From Symsagittifera roscoffensis (Eukaryota > Xenacoelomorpha > Acoela > Convolutidae), in the NCBI RefSeq assembly GCF_963678635.1, contig NC_087066.1, positions 39,269,223 to 39,333,222 of the forward strand: a stretch of 64,000 nucleotides of DNA. The letters are read 5' to 3'. The position numbers and the translations under genes are program-made. This document shows, one piece after another, positions 34,295-43,897 of the stretch (the first letter of the stretch is position 1; every line of letters starts with the position of its first letter). The notes under the pieces were generated by a model, which was given only the letters and a program-made list of their open reading frames with translations, was not told the DNA's origin and did no database searches.

Positions 34295-35755
34295 ATGGAT
34301 TACCAAACATATAGACCCATGACAATACCGTCAAAAACACGCAGAACGTTCACAAGAAACACTTTTGCGGAACACAATTATAATTACGCACATTCATCAA
34401 AAACAAACTATCCCCCACGAAAAAATAATAATAATCAGATAAGATCTCGATATTGGGATAACCCAATGGCAACAACCAATTCAGTAAATTTTCAAACTAA
34501 TTCACATCCTCCACAGGATCGTAGTGAAAATTACCCATTCTTTCAACAGAATAAAAATAAAAAGCAAGCATCTCATCAAACGGAATATTTATCCTCTGAT
34601 GATGATTATTTACAACCAGATATATTTGCACCATACACTCAAGAATATCGTGGACAAGGAGTGCAGAAACCGTATACATATCATAGAATTTTTTCTCCAC
34701 ACCCAACAGATACACAAAATCAACAACCAATACAAATGCAAAACCCAATTAATACACAATCTTTTCAACCAATTCAGCCACAAAACCCAATGATTACACA
34801 CTCGTATCAACCAACACAAATGCAAAATGAAATACCACTTCCATATTACCTTCAACAACACGAAATAACAAAAAATCAACTTTCAAAATTTTCACAAATG
34901 CCAAATGCCGCAGAATCATTACAAATGACAATGAATCCATACCTTATGGGTGGATCATCAATAACATCAAACAAACCATTAATGGTATTCACAGGAACAG
35001 ACCCTGAATATTCTGTAGAAGATTATTTAAATGCAGTAACAGCAAATTTAATTTTAAATATAGGACCTGAACCAATTAATACGCCACTACATCAAAATTG
35101 GATACATCGACGCACAGCGTTGATACAGACAACCTTAGACGGCGCAGCCCAAAAATGGTTTTCAGTATTGCCTATAGAAATAAAATCAAATTGGAAAAGA
35201 TTTACACAAGAATTTTCAAAAATGTTTGACTCCGAAAGAAACAAACAACAACAAAGAGTTTTATTTAATGAAATTCGCAGATTACCAAATGAAACCATCA
35301 AAAAATTAGCAGTACGTATCGAAACACTAGTTCGAAAAGCATATTCATTAAATACACACGACTATAAAAACACAAAAATGACAGAAATCTTAATGATGAC
35401 CTTAACACCTCAATTAAGGAAAATAGCAATAAAAAAGAGAGCATCCCATCCCTCCTCAATTCGAGAGCCCGATTTAGATTTTAGAAAACTAGTAGACAAA
35501 CTAGAGCAAGCGGAAATCACAATGAAACTTGAAGAAACAGAAAATCGGAAATTACATTATATTAACCGAATTGAAACAAATACCACAAATATCAACAATA
35601 TACAAGAATCAGATACAGACCTCGTTGAAAAAATCACTGAAATACTCAACATTTATGAAAAACACCCAAACTTTAAAGGCAAACCATCTTTCAAAAAATG
35701 GTGTAATTATTGCCGACGATACGGACATAGTATTTCTGAATGTAGACAAAAATAA
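34295..35755 (+). CDS. gag: E1 Gag (486 aa)
   Basis: Structural protein of the particle. The N-terminal third is Gln/Asn/Pro-rich with imperfect repeats (QPIQMQNPINTQ, QPIQPQNPMITH, QPTQMQNEIP) at residues about 147-187. Residues about 228-400 have the capsid-type pattern (FTGTDPEYSVEDYLNAV ... AQKWF ... FKKMF-like ... RIETLVRKAY). A single CCHC zinc knuckle, CNYCRRYGHSISEC, lies at residues 470-483, with C470, C473, H478 and C483. The TAA at 35753 comes four residues after the knuckle, a natural end for gag. The same frame continues open afterwards, so pol could be reached by readthrough of this stop. Confidence 0.88.
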   Translation: MDYQTYRPMTIPSKTRRTFTRNTFAEHNYNYAHSSKTNYPPRKNNNNQIRSRYWDNPMATTNSVNFQTNSHPPQDRSENYPFFQQNKNKKQASHQTEYLSSDDDYLQPDIFAPYTQEYRGQGVQKPYTYHRIFSPHPTDTQNQQPIQMQNPINTQSFQPIQPQNPMITHSYQPTQMQNEIPLPYYLQQHEITKNQLSKFSQMPNAAESLQMTMNPYLMGGSSITSNKPLMVFTGTDPEYSVEDYLNAVTANLILNIGPEPINTPLHQNWIHRRTALIQTTLDGAAQKWFSVLPIEIKSNWKRFTQEFSKMFDSERNKQQQRVLFNEIRRLPNETIKKLAVRIETLVRKAYSLNTHDYKNTKMTEILMMTLTPQLRKIAIKKRASHPSSIREPDLDFRKLVDKLEQAEITMKLEETENRKLHYINRIETNTTNINNIQESDTDLVEKITEILNIYEKHPNFKGKPSFKKWCNYCRRYGHSISECRQK

Positions 35756-35815
35756 CAGGACAATCAAAACAAACCTCAAAAATATAAAGAACCAAATAAA
35801 TCATTCTATCAATAC

Positions 35816-36277
35816 ATGAAGAAAGATCAAAATCTACCAAACAAAAATGTTTACAGCAACAACAGTTCAGGAAAACCACTTCCGAACAATACCAACTACA
35901 CGAGAACCCAGTCACCATATAACTCAAGTTATAGAGGAAGATCACCAGAAGGAAGAAATACACAAAATTCGTCACAAAATCATTACAATAGACCAAATAG
36001 TCGAAATAACTACTCCAGATCAAATTCGAATACAACACAATTTGTTTCTAGATCTAATTCCCAATCAAGGAATAATTACTATCCAAACAATCAATCACGA
36101 AACTCATCATACAATAGAAATAGAAACTACTCCAATAATCGAAATAGAAGTTATTCAAACAACCGAAACCAGAATTACCCGAACAATCGATCAAGGAATA
36201 ACTCATATAATAGATCAAACTATAACAGACCAAACAATAATTATCAAAACAGATCACGAAATAATTCACAAAATTGA
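35816..36277 (+). CDS. E1 Asn/Arg/Ser/Tyr-rich linker frame
   Basis: In frame with gag and with no stop since the gag TAA. It encodes repeated NNRxRxYxN and RSRNNS units, highly basic and disordered, which would suit nucleic-acid binding or condensation next to the nucleocapsid knuckle. It closes at TGA 36275-36277, after which the frame again stays open for 87 codons up to the ATG at 36539. It is probably part of the gag-pol precursor and not an independent gene. The A-rich repeats also open the other forward frame (35847-36476), which is regarded as a shadow. Confidence 0.5.
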   Translation: MKKDQNLPNKNVYSNNSSGKPLPNNTNYTRTQSPYNSSYRGRSPEGRNTQNSSQNHYNRPNSRNNYSRSNSNTTQFVSRSNSQSRNNYYPNNQSRNSSYNRNRNYSNNRNRSYSNNRNQNYPNNRSRNNSYNRSNYNRPNNNYQNRSRNNSQN

Positions 36278-36538
36278 CATTCAAGTTATAATAACCGTCA
36301 TAGAAATTATTCCCAATCACCACACAGGAATAATAACCATTATAATAATTCTAACAATCGCCACAGAAGTAGTACACCTAAACATCAAAGACATATTAAT
36401 CAAGTACAATCAAATCCAGAAACAACATCAGACCCCCCAGGTATTGATGACACAGGAAATAACGAACTACAACTAAATCAAATAAACTGTGAATCATCAG
36501 ATTCAGAAAGTGATACAGAAAACACTATCTCCATAAAT

Positions 36539-37510
36539 ATGATAGCAGTCGAAAATGACTACGAACCTATTATATATGAACAAGCTTTTTCATCACATAT
36601 ATATGAAAATCAATTAGAACTCCTTCACAATTATTATATTGAACCCATCCATTCTACACAAACGGCACAAGAAACTAACGAAATCAACACTACAAATCAA
36701 TCCAATGAAAATAATAAAACAAAATGCTTGAATACAAATCACATCTATCAAAATATACAAAAAGAACAACCCAAAGAAAAAATTTGGACAATACCATTTC
36801 TTTTAGAAAGTCCAAGAAGCAAAGAATTTCAACCACCAGATCTTGAAATTGATTTTTTAATTGATTCAGGAGCAGAATCAAATATAATAAACATTCCCAC
36901 ATGGAATGAAATAAAAACCTTACACCCAAAGCTAACACCTCTTGAAACCTCCAGTAAACTAGCAACAGCACAAGGATCAACATTGGTAAACTATGGAAAA
37001 ATCCAATTATTTCTTCTCCCCACAAGAACAATAGAGCAAAATAAAATTTTAAATAAACCATTTAAACAAATATTTCATATCACTGATATTAAACACAATA
37101 TCATTGGAATACCATTTATCTCTAAATATATACCAACAATCAACATTTTGAATAGTAAAATACTAATCAAAGATAAATATACAAAAACAAAAGACACATC
37201 CCTAACATTTTTTCAAAGATTAAATAAACAACCACCATTCTTTTCAAAATTTTATCCAATATATAACCAACAAAGAAAACACCTGAAATCACTATCAGGA
37301 AACATATATAATTTTTCAATAAAACAAGTTCACCAATATGATAAAAAACAAAATAAACAACAACTCTATATGTCAGACTTTGAATTCAGACCTATCCATA
37401 AATTTTTCAAAATCACAATTTCATCCATAAAATATTTGAAAAACTCGAATTCAGATATTATTTCGTTACATGTATACAAAAATACACCCTATCAAGTAAC
37501 ATTACCTTAA
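36539..37510 (+). CDS. pol: E1 protease region of Pol (323 aa)
   Basis: Retropepsin-type aspartic protease that would process the polyprotein. The catalytic DSG is at 36863-36871, residues 109-111, in the context FLIDSGAESNII; the expected later hydrophobic-Gly motif is present as HNIIGIPFI. The frame is the same as gag and the linker. After the protease about 110 residues precede a TAA at 37508-37510. The following codons in the same frame (37517-37957) clearly continue the protein, so this stop interrupts pol. The stretch up to residue 108 is acidic and shows no domain. Confidence 0.85.
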   Translation: MIAVENDYEPIIYEQAFSSHIYENQLELLHNYYIEPIHSTQTAQETNEINTTNQSNENNKTKCLNTNHIYQNIQKEQPKEKIWTIPFLLESPRSKEFQPPDLEIDFLIDSGAESNIINIPTWNEIKTLHPKLTPLETSSKLATAQGSTLVNYGKIQLFLLPTRTIEQNKILNKPFKQIFHITDIKHNIIGIPFISKYIPTINILNSKILIKDKYTKTKDTSLTFFQRLNKQPPFFSKFYPIYNQQRKHLKSLSGNIYNFSIKQVHQYDKKQNKQQLYMSDFEFRPIHKFFKITISSIKYLKNSNSDIISLHVYKNTPYQVTLP

Positions 37511-37516
37511 GGACTT

Positions 37517-37957
37517 TTGGGATATTGCAAAACCAACGCTACGATATCACCAGTACACGAAAAAGCATACCGCGTAAATAATATACTTCAGTTATTAGAT
37601 ATTTTTCAATCCACAATTCTTAATGAAGAATTATCCATAAATAATATAATAAGTAATGAAAAAAGTAATACAGATTATTTCACAAAAACCCCATATTTCA
37701 AACCTACATTCAACATAAACAACTATACAGAGAATCAACAGAAATTTTTAACAATGTTTAACTTCCAACATTCACAAATAACACAAGACGAATTTGATAA
37801 GTTAGCCAAACAGCTAATAAAATATTCATCAGTCTATGCAACATCCAAATTTGATGTTGGCAAAATCAGTTCATCACTACATCTCCCATTAAAACCTGAC
37901 GCAGTTTTCAAAAAACAAAGAGCAACAAAGTACCAATTCATTTACACGATAAAGTGA
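37517..37957 (+). pseudogene. pol: E1 Pol, protease-RT connector
   Basis: Continues frame 2 directly after the TAA at 37508. It encodes about 135 residues leading into the N-terminal approach of RT. Near 37925-37935 the coding signal moves to frame 1: the frame-2 reading ends at a TGA (37955-37957), while frame 1 carries on with recognisable RT sequence. This is a one-base frame change, presumably a deletion or an assembly error, and it breaks pol. Confidence 0.7.
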
Positions 37958-38424
37958 ACAGATTACTCGATATTTTAGAACAATACAAAATTATATCACC
38001 GGTAAACAAAGAAGAACAACCAAAAGGTAACACATTTATCAACCCTGTTATCATCCTAGCAAAAGGAGAATCATTAAAAATAGTTCTAGACGCTAGATAT
38101 CTTAATTCACTAATAGACGAATCAAAATGCAATTGGCCTATTGAACCAATACAAGTTATTTTAACAAAAATAAACGGAAAATACTTTACAACCGCAGATA
38201 TGAATAGTGCATATAATCAAATGCCACTAGATGAACAATCGCGACGCTTAACACATTTTGTTATCGGAAATCAGCAATATGAATTCAACCGCCTATTCTA
38301 TGGAATATCCATAGGACCAGCAGCATTTTCAGCTTTTATGAGTAAAATTTTTAGACCACTAATACTCAAGAAAAACGCAATCACCTATTTAGACGATGTT
38401 TTTATGCAATCACAGACAAAATAA
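37954..38424 (+). pseudogene. pol: E1 reverse transcriptase, N-terminal half
   Basis: RNA/DNA-dependent DNA polymerase domain. Motifs in order: INPVIILAKGESLKIVLDAR; the first catalytic Asp in TADMNSAYNQM; the FNRLFYGISIGPAAFSAFMS stretch; and YLDD at 38386-38397 with both metal-binding Asp. All active-site residues are intact. It is cut by an in-frame TAA at 38422-38424, nine codons after YLDD, and separated from the protease by the frame change near 37930. The order protease-RT-RNase H-integrase and the motif details fit Ty3/gypsy. Confidence 0.9.
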
Positions 38425-38427
38425 GAA

Positions 38428-39123
38428 ATGTTTAATGTTTTAGAACACTATCACAAAATACTTCAGAACGAAAATCTGAAGGCCGCTCCCGACAAGTCAC
38501 ACTTCTTTTTAACACGAGTTAAATTCTTAGGACACAACATAGAAAGGAAAACAATCACTCCATTAAAATCACGCATTGATGCTATTCAGAAGCTCCAACC
38601 ACCAACAAACAAAAAGAAAATCCAAGAATTCCTTGGAATGTTAAATTTTTTAAGCAAATATGTCTATAAAATGCAATTATACCTAAGACCATTCTATAAT
38701 ATACTTAGACAACAAAATAATTTTGAATGGAACACAGAACATCAAGCACGATTTGAAGAAATTAAAAAACTCTTAACTGAACAAATTTCAAATACAATTC
38801 CAGATCCAAATCAACCATTCTATGCAATGTGCGATGCTTCAAATTTTGGCATCGGCGCAGCATTATTACAATCACACAATGGCACAAACAAAATGAATCT
38901 TATATCAGCAAATTCTCGATTATTCACTCAAGCAGAGCTACGACTCTCAACTCTAATGAGAGAATGTACAGCCATAATATATACACTAACAGAGTATGAA
39001 TTTCTGATACTTGGATCAAAACATCCAACAGTTCTATTCACAGATCACAAACCAATCATTTTTCTCTTTACACAAAAATCTAATCCAAATCACCGAGTTT
39101 ATAGATTTCAATTAATTCAATGA
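38428..39123 (+). pseudogene. pol: E1 RT thumb/connection and RNase H
   Basis: Same frame as the RT half, resuming one codon after the TAA. It starts with the conserved F..VLEHYHKILQNENLKAAP and FLGHNI stretch of the RT thumb. RNase H follows with Asp in MCDASNFGIGAALLQ, Glu in LRLSTLMRECTAIIY, and Asp in LFTDHKPIIF, so its first three catalytic residues are present. At about 39110-39123 the frame closes (TGA) and the protein continues in frame 0 at 39120. The fourth region (ALPDTLSR) is in that next frame. Confidence 0.85.
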
Positions 39124-41417
39124 AATTCCCAAACTTACATATAGTTTGGACAGCAGGAAAGAATCTTGCATTACCAGACACTTTAAGTCGAAATACACCA
39201 CCTGAATTACTTACACATAAAACTACAGTTGAAATACCCAAAAATATAAAATTTTACCTTGCAGAAAACGAAACATCACCCCGACTAGAATGCAAATATG
39301 CAGTAAAAACTGAGGTTGAACAATCACAAATAAATAACCTACAAGACTTCCCACTTTATTTAGATTGCCAAAATAACCACTACGAATTTGATCTACTTGG
39401 AACATCAACTTTTAAACCAATTCCATATTCACAATGGATAAAAAATAACACCCAACAAAAAAGAGTAAAACAACACCCGCATAAAAAAGACCTTTTTCCG
39501 TTAATTGGAAAAGAAAATCTAACTGATAAAATAAATTTATCAGGACCGCAAACAAACGATTCAAAATACACAATAAATCAAGTTTTTGACCTCCATGACC
39601 CACTTGATACAATTCCTTTATCTAAATTAGAAATAGAAAACATTTTTCTCCCCCCAACAGATAAAATTACAATAAATACCTTGAAACAATATCAAAATCT
39701 TGACCCAATAATTCGACAACTAAAATCATGGCACAAATATAAAACTAAACCCGTAAAGGCAGATACAACAATATTAGGAAATAAGACACTCCTCCGATAT
39801 TTTCGAAAATTTAATAATACAACAATTAATGAAAACACAGACCTTCTAGAATACCAATTAAATGAATCTACAATTCCCTGTCTCCCTTTAAGTATGATTC
39901 TCATAGCTTTTAATATCTCACATACACAAAACATTAAAGGACACTCTGGATCAGAGAAAACATATTCAAATTTCATACAAAATTTTTATTTTCCAAATGC
40001 ACCAATTTGGATAAAAGTACTATGCAATGATTGTATAGTATGTCAGCTAAATAAACCTTATCCAAATCAAAAAAAAATAGCACAAAAACAAGACTTTAAA
40101 GGACAAAGTTTGTACTTTAACCACCGTATTTCATTTGATACCAAAGCACCAATTTCACCATCATCCGAAGGAAACTCCTACATTATGGTAATTGTTGACG
40201 CATTTACACATTATGTAGCACTTAATCCAGTACCACATTGTAACGCTTATTACGCTTACACAACACTTTATGAACACTGGATAGCCAAATTCGGACTACC
40301 AGAAATTTTAGTTACAGACAACGGTACGGAATTCATAAATAATGAAATCATCACACTATGTCATTTATATAACATCAAACACAAACCACGTACATCTCAC
40401 GCACCTTGGACAAACGGCTTAGTCGAAGGTATGAACCGTTCACTACAAGAAAATCTTAGATGTATCATCAATGGAAATGATACAAAATACACCGAATGGT
40501 CAGCAGATGTAAAAGTATTTCCCTTAGCATATAATTCACAAATCACGACAACTCTCGGAATGTCACCATATGAAATGGTTTTTAATCAAAAGCCACGCAG
40601 ACCAATTATGTTTTCAGCAAACTCTCATAAAAATGCACAAAGTCATTGCCAACCGAATAAAGACTCAATTTGTTATAACCTACCTTTACACGCACACGAT
40701 GAAGATCATTTTCATCACCCACAAATTCTTAAAGTAGCCTCCGGTACACACACCGAATGGATTTTAAACAGAGATAAAAAACACAATGAAATTTACCAAA
40801 AAGTAACAAAAAAGTTGTTACAAAGGCAAAACATTAATGAACAAATAAATTCACGCTTTACACCAGCCTCCGATTTAAAAATTGGAACGTTTGTTTTAAT
40901 ACCCACTTTTAACACTCACAAAGGAATTTCTAAAAAATTACAACCCCTTCGTAAAGGACCATACCAAATAATTGCCAAACCCACTGATGTCACATATAAA
41001 ATCACCGACTCAGACAAAAAAGAATTTGTTCAACATCGAAACAATCTATTACCTTATTACCCAAAAGAATACGCACTACGCAAACTAACTCAATTATATT
41101 CTTTCACAGGTTTAAAAGTTATTCAAAATAACCCACATACGGAGAATAAAACAAAGGAACAACATGACATTCATCTCGAAAATCAAAATAAAAAATCAAC
41201 CACAACAAAAAACAATACAAAAAAGCTAGATCAAAATATACCTCAAAAAGAAAGAAAAAATAAAAAATTGACAGAAAAAATAATACCCCAAGAACAAATC
41301 AACAAATCAGAACATAGAGAGTCATCACGACTTAGAAATCAACCACGTAAAAACTATAAAACATTCATCCCACAATCTAAAATATTAAAGAAAGTCGAAT
41401 TTCAAAAACAGCTTTAA
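39120..41417 (+). CDS. pol: E1 RNase H end and integrase (765 aa, intact frame)
   Basis: Residues 1-30 finish RNase H (WTAGKNLALPDTLSR). About 200 residues of unassigned linker follow. Integrase then has an HHCC zinc module (H268, H275, C305, C308) and the catalytic triad: D340 (SFDTKAP), D400 (VTDNGTEF) and E436 (NGLVEGMNRS). The last two are 35 residues apart, the D35E spacing. A GPY module (LRKGPYQIIAKPTDVTYKI) and HRNNLLPYYPKE follow, diagnostic of Ty3/gypsy integrases. The last ~100 residues are Lys/Asn/Gln-rich. The frame is uninterrupted, so integrase itself looks capable of function. Confidence 0.92.
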   Translation: MKFPNLHIVWTAGKNLALPDTLSRNTPPELLTHKTTVEIPKNIKFYLAENETSPRLECKYAVKTEVEQSQINNLQDFPLYLDCQNNHYEFDLLGTSTFKPIPYSQWIKNNTQQKRVKQHPHKKDLFPLIGKENLTDKINLSGPQTNDSKYTINQVFDLHDPLDTIPLSKLEIENIFLPPTDKITINTLKQYQNLDPIIRQLKSWHKYKTKPVKADTTILGNKTLLRYFRKFNNTTINENTDLLEYQLNESTIPCLPLSMILIAFNISHTQNIKGHSGSEKTYSNFIQNFYFPNAPIWIKVLCNDCIVCQLNKPYPNQKKIAQKQDFKGQSLYFNHRISFDTKAPISPSSEGNSYIMVIVDAFTHYVALNPVPHCNAYYAYTTLYEHWIAKFGLPEILVTDNGTEFINNEIITLCHLYNIKHKPRTSHAPWTNGLVEGMNRSLQENLRCIINGNDTKYTEWSADVKVFPLAYNSQITTTLGMSPYEMVFNQKPRRPIMFSANSHKNAQSHCQPNKDSICYNLPLHAHDEDHFHHPQILKVASGTHTEWILNRDKKHNEIYQKVTKKLLQRQNINEQINSRFTPASDLKIGTFVLIPTFNTHKGISKKLQPLRKGPYQIIAKPTDVTYKITDSDKKEFVQHRNNLLPYYPKEYALRKLTQLYSFTGLKVIQNNPHTENKTKEQHDIHLENQNKKSTTTKNNTKKLDQNIPQKERKNKKLTEKIIPQEQINKSEHRESSRLRNQPRKNYKTFIPQSKILKKVEFQKQL

Positions 41418-42213
41418 TTTTATATTTCATAATCTTTGCACCTCTGAAATATTTTGAACTTTCATTTTTCAAAATAACATGTTGACAAACACGCAGCGAC
41501 TCTAGTTCATAATTAGCCAATAGAATTCATCCAATCCGTCACCTTCTCTAACTATAACACAAACCAACTAGACGAACGATATTAAAACTCCAGGCATACC
41601 TATAACTATAACTTTGCAACCTCCAGGTCAAGAATAAGCAAACCATTCCAACTTGACAACTCAAATAAATATCACCATAATATCATAACCCTCCCTTATC
41701 TAATAAACCAAAGATCAACAATATTTCCCCAACTCAGACCTCAAATACCCCCAAACATATATGTTAAATTAGCCTAAAGTAAAAGAACGACCATTTTAAT
41801 TAGCCTAAAGTATAAAAATCTCAAAAATACCCCAGATCATTTGACAAATAAAAATAAGGAAAAAGAAGACCTCCCGATCACCATAAAATTTGCCCCCAAC
41901 AATTTTTCACAAAACTCAACCCACTTGTCAAAAAACCAATAAATAATCCGACCACACTTGAAAATTGCCCCAAACACCAAAAAATATTCGATCGAGAAGG
42001 CATTTCTTAAATGCTCTTCTCTCGACCAGTCAACATAACTCTTAACATTCTCATAAACTTTTGAACGATATTTAAACTTTTAATCATATTTCTTTTTGAT
42101 ACCTTTGAATCTTTTGTAATAATCTTAATCATTTTTTGCAATATTTTTTTAATTTTCTATTCCATATTTGAATTATACCTCCAACTTTCAAAAGCTATTG
42201 ACTATATCCACAG
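41418..42213 (+). other. E1 pol-to-3'-ORF spacer
   Basis: About 800 bases without a supported frame. AATTAGCCTAAAGTA.AA occurs twice (about 41767 and 41799) and TTCTC.CGA.CA phrases near 41990-42030. The end, CTATTGACTATATCCACAG at 42213, resembles a 3' splice site. Confidence 0.5.
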
Positions 42214-42214
42214 G
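42213..42214 (+). promoter_or_regulatory. Candidate 3' splice site before the membrane ORF
   Basis: CTATATCCACAG/GTACG lies 24 bases before the ATG of the 62-aa ORF, with TTGAC as a possible branch site. The CAG/GTACGA could alternatively be a donor. Retroelement envelope genes are commonly expressed from spliced RNA. Confidence 0.35.
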
Positions 42215-42237
42215 TACGATTCACAAAACTTATCTAA

Positions 42238-42426
42238 ATGATACGAACCATTTTTAGTAGAACAGATATTTTTTTACTATTTGTAATTTTTATAACATTT
42301 CTATCATCCCTCATATTGACAATATGCAAATGTATAAAGAAAGCAATCATCACATTCGCCCTAGCAACAATCCTCCTAATTCTTTTTCTAGACGAATACT
42401 ATAATAAACATAAATTTTTCCACTAA
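42238..42426 (+). CDS. Small membrane ORF (62 aa)
   Basis: Starts at ATG 42238. Two hydrophobic segments (FLLFVIFITFLSSLILTI and IITFALATILLILFL) are separated by CKCIKKA, giving a helical hairpin or a signal anchor followed by a second segment. It overlaps the start of the ATG-less frame at 42392 in a different register. It may be a real short membrane protein, or the original N-terminus of that longer frame separated by a one-base change, or a chance ORF lying inside an intron. Confidence 0.4.
   Translation: MIRTIFSRTDIFLLFVIFITFLSSLILTICKCIKKAIITFALATILLILFLDEYYNKHKFFH
42391..42392 (+). promoter_or_regulatory. Candidate 3' splice site opening the ATG-less frame
   Basis: CTCCTAATTCTTTTTCTAG/A gives a CTAAT branch-like motif, a pyrimidine tract and TAG. 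The TAG is itself the last stop in frame 2, so the long open frame starts exactly at the splice boundary. Confidence 0.5.
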
Positions 42427-43561
42427 AAGAATAAATAAAAAACCATCAAAAATTGCTAACCAACAATCACTCAGTCAGTCTTCACCGACATCATCCCAAG
42501 ATAACCCAACACCACCTTCAACTACCCAAAACCCCCAAACATCCACACGAATTTCCTTTCAAGATAACCCATATACCTTTGAAGAACGACACGCTCGCTT
42601 ATCTGAACCACTAGAACCAGTTCAACGACAAGCACCTCTAAGCAAACCAACATATAACTTATACTTAACACTACCACAAGAATTAAGTAGAATACGAAAT
42701 CCTAGTCAACACCAATATACAGTCGAAATAAATAGACAAATTATACATCCTCGGCGAAACAGAAATTTTCAAACTCCCCGAGTTCATTTTGATATACCTC
42801 AATCCCCATCACAAAGTACTCCAGAAAACCCCATTGGTATATTACCAGAAACCCCTACGCTTCTTTCACAACGTAGCACCTCAAACCTACCCTCAGATTA
42901 CTTAGGTTCAACACCAACATCTGAACAAATTCGTGAAAATCCCTTTAACCCCACAAACCAAACATCACGACTACCGTATTGGACAACACATTCATTCACA
43001 CAAGGTGAACCAAATTTAATAAATGATCCAATAGATATTTCTACGGATACAACAACATCCTCATCACTACCAGAAACATTATCACTACCATCAACACCAT
43101 CAATAAGCCAGATTTCACCACCGCCTTTTAACTTAAATTTCCCAAATAACCTCGACGCTAGATATCGAGAACAATCATCAACAAATATTCCTTTAAGACT
43201 AGACTGGAATACATTCACAGCACCTCCACCATTATTTGGACAACACCCAGAAAGTAACCGACCCCACAACTGGGCACTTAATAGACTACAATATCGACAA
43301 GACATCCACGAAGACATTCGTGATCATAACATCCAAATACTCCAACAAAATAGTCTACAATTAAAATTTGAAATCACGGTTAAACTAAACAACATTACTC
43401 AACATCCCTACCCATTAAACCCACCAAATATAACAGCTCAATCACTACCACCACCAATTATAACAACTGAAGTAATATACAAATACGACAGATATACCAA
43501 AAATACACGCTCGTATGATAAAATTTCACGAAAAATATTTTATACAATCAATCCCATATGA
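42392..43561 (+). CDS. ATG-less Pro/Ser/Thr-rich frame (389 codons)
   Basis: Frame 2 is open from just after TAG 42389-42391 to TGA 43559-43561, and I find no Met codon anywhere in it. The protein is rich in S, T, P, N and Q (LPETLSLPSTPSISQISPPP) with a more ordered C-terminal third (WNTFTAPPPLFGQHPESNR, then LQLKFEITVKLNN). Composition and position suit a heavily modified ectodomain or surface protein upstream of the glycoprotein-like ORF. Lack of ATG and the splice site at its start suggest expression from spliced RNA. Near 43515-43560 the coding signal passes to frame 0. Confidence 0.6.
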   Translation, partial: TNTIININFSTKRINKKPSKIANQQSLSQSSPTSSQDNPTPPSTTQNPQTSTRISFQDNPYTFEERHARLSEPLEPVQRQAPLSKPTYNLYLTLPQELSRIRNPSQHQYTVEINRQIIHPRRNRNFQTPRVHFDIPQSPSQSTPENPIGILPETPTLLSQRSTSNLPSDYLGSTPTSEQIRENPFNPTNQTSRLPYWTTHSFTQGEPNLINDPIDISTDTTTSSSLPETLSLPSTPSISQISPPPFNLNFPNNLDARYREQSSTNIPLRLDWNTFTAPPPLFGQHPESNRPHNWALNRLQYRQDIHEDIRDHNIQILQQNSLQLKFEITVKLNNITQHPYPLNPPNITAQSLPPPIITTEVIYKYDRYTKNTRSYDKISRKIFYTINPI

Positions 43562-43769
43562 ACAAGTAAATCCATCACGAAAACAAAGTTCTAATTTTAG
43601 AAACATACACAATATAGAAAATAAATTGACACGTTTTGAAATATATCAAGAAACAGAACTTGCATGTAAATACAGAAATCCACTTCACAAAACACAATAC
43701 TCCGAAATATTAGTTGAATACGAAAAAGGATTCGACATGACCACTGGAAAAGTAAAAATCGACCCATAA
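43515..43769 (+). pseudogene. Continuation of the 3' coding region in frame 0 (84 codons)
   Basis: After a frame change near 43515-43550 the protein appears to continue here (YEQVNPSRKQSSNFRNIHN ... LACKYRNPLHKTQYSEILVE), ending at TAA 43767-43769. Frame 0 then stays open to about 43850, and the following glycoprotein-like frame 2 opens at about 43822, so a second frame change joins them. The segment is read as part of the same env-like coding region, broken by a stop and two frame changes. No domain recognised. Confidence 0.45.
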
Positions 43770-43897
43770 GCCACAAGTCATCCTATAAACGAAGGAACAT
43801 CATATATACCAGTTGATTTTCAAAAAGTAAAGGTCAATCTGGTGGACATCTAAAGCCCCATGACACTAGAAGCACACGTTTACAAGAACTATCACTA

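Noticed and set aside
36054-36323. Long frames on the minus strand and in alternate forward frames across E1 (for example 34610-34879, 35691-36038, 36690-37061, 44830-45150 minus; 35847-36476 plus)
   Set aside because: They are shadows of A-rich coding with no domain. Their residues (long Phe/Leu/Tyr/Cys runs on the minus strand) follow from the base bias.
32732-38424. An alternative genetic code with reassigned TAA or TGA
   Set aside because: Both TAA and TGA interrupt the frame and both also end other ORFs naturally. Frame changes are present too, so point lesions or readthrough explain it more simply.
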